DNA from: Glandiceps talaboti
Lineage: Eukaryota > Hemichordata > Enteropneusta > Spengelidae
NCBI RefSeq assembly: GCF_964340395.1
Contig: NC_135549.1
Span: forward strand, 24,529,842-24,593,841
DNA: 64,000 nucleotides
Direction: 5' to 3'
Shown: positions 63,582-64,000 of the stretch, piece by piece
How positions within the stretch are numbered: position 1 is the stretch's first letter
Layout: each line of letters begins with the position of its first letter
Notes under the pieces: model-generated
What the model saw: only the letters and a program-made list of their open reading frames with translations
What the model was told of the DNA's origin: nothing
Databases searched by the model: none
Made by a program: the position numbers and the translations under genes

Positions 63582-64000
63582 GTATGTTGACTAATGCTAT
63601 ATGATCATTCATGTTATAGTCGTGGTTCAAGGATATCATTCGTAAGTCTGAGTTATCCATGCTTAGTAAAAGACCATCGAGTCCGAAGTGTTCCTTGTTG
63701 AAGATTAGCATTTTGTACGTTGCTGTTTTGGTATCATTATCCATGACAGAAGTCAATGATATTCCATTTTCTACCTATTTAGTGCCAATCGTGCAACGAT
63801 CTCTGTAAACCTCTTCAATGCCGAGAGGGGATGAGTAAGTCTTAGGTATCTTCAAGAGGCTGTACAACGATGGGGCAAATCCCTTCATGTAATATCATGT
63901 AGTATAATTTGTTGCGGTCAAATATTACACTATCCGTCTTTTCAAATCATAATTAACCAATCTCCGAAATAGAGTTTCAATCTGCAAAAATGAGCACCAA
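63582..64000. other. Intron 4 of TRPC copy 4 (incomplete)
   Basis: Starts with donor GTATGT. GTGCAACGAT, GGATCTTCAAGAG-like text and AAATATTACACTATCCGTCT recall intron 4 of copy 3 (about 52900-53040). No exon seen. Confidence 0.5.

Overview
This window is nuclear DNA from an animal, most likely a marine invertebrate; I cannot place the species. The evidence is spliced genes with GT-AG introns, poly(A) signals, many long microsatellites, decayed LINE and Ty3/gypsy retrotransposons, and two gene types known only from metazoans. The sequence is AT-rich. Most of it is intron or intergenic DNA. All protein genes that look real run on the + strand except one inverted pseudogene.

Layout. (1) 1-7015: the 3' part of a von Willebrand factor D / EGF (VWDE-like) gene. 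Eleven exons with consistent reading phases are visible. It encodes the end of a VWD domain, a polybasic processing site, one EGF-like module, a Cys-rich region, one transmembrane helix and a short cytoplasmic tail. (2) 7016-13280: intergenic, with a three-copy interspersed repeat, a LINE reverse-transcriptase scrap and an inverted two-exon TRPC pseudogene fragment. (3) 13284-63581: a head-to-tail tandem array of four TRPC-type cation-channel genes with the same nine-exon plan. Copy 1 (13325-25525) is complete, 678 codons. Copy 2 (33894-44137) is complete, 652 codons, but its C-terminal tail is cut off by a duplicated segment. Copy 3 (47529-57577) is a pseudogene with frameshifts in exons 4 and 5. 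Copy 4 (60887-63581) shows exons 1-4 and leaves the window.

Between copies 1 and 2 lies a decayed Ty3/gypsy element (27385-33640). It has lost its reverse transcriptase, and a 5'-truncated L1-like element with a clear 15-bp target duplication sits in its left LTR. Its right LTR ends about 250 bp before the first exon of copy 2. A piece of that LTR, together with copy 2's first exon, was duplicated into the end of copy 2 (44124-45905). This created a new stop codon there and placed an extra first exon upstream of copy 3. An endonuclease-type (RLE) LINE fragment lies in the last intron of copy 1, between two CATA microsatellites. A 5S-rRNA-like sequence lies in intron 5 of copy 2.

The TRPC paralogues are unusual. 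Exons 1 and 2 join to give only about two ankyrin repeats in place of the usual four. The pore exon lacks the LFW motif typical of TRPC channels, while S1-S6, the EWKF TRP-helix motif and the PPPFN motif are kept. In copy 1 the S6 exon end and its splice donor are duplicated perfectly and in frame (78 bp). Functions are inferred from family resemblance read by eye; no searches or alignments were run.
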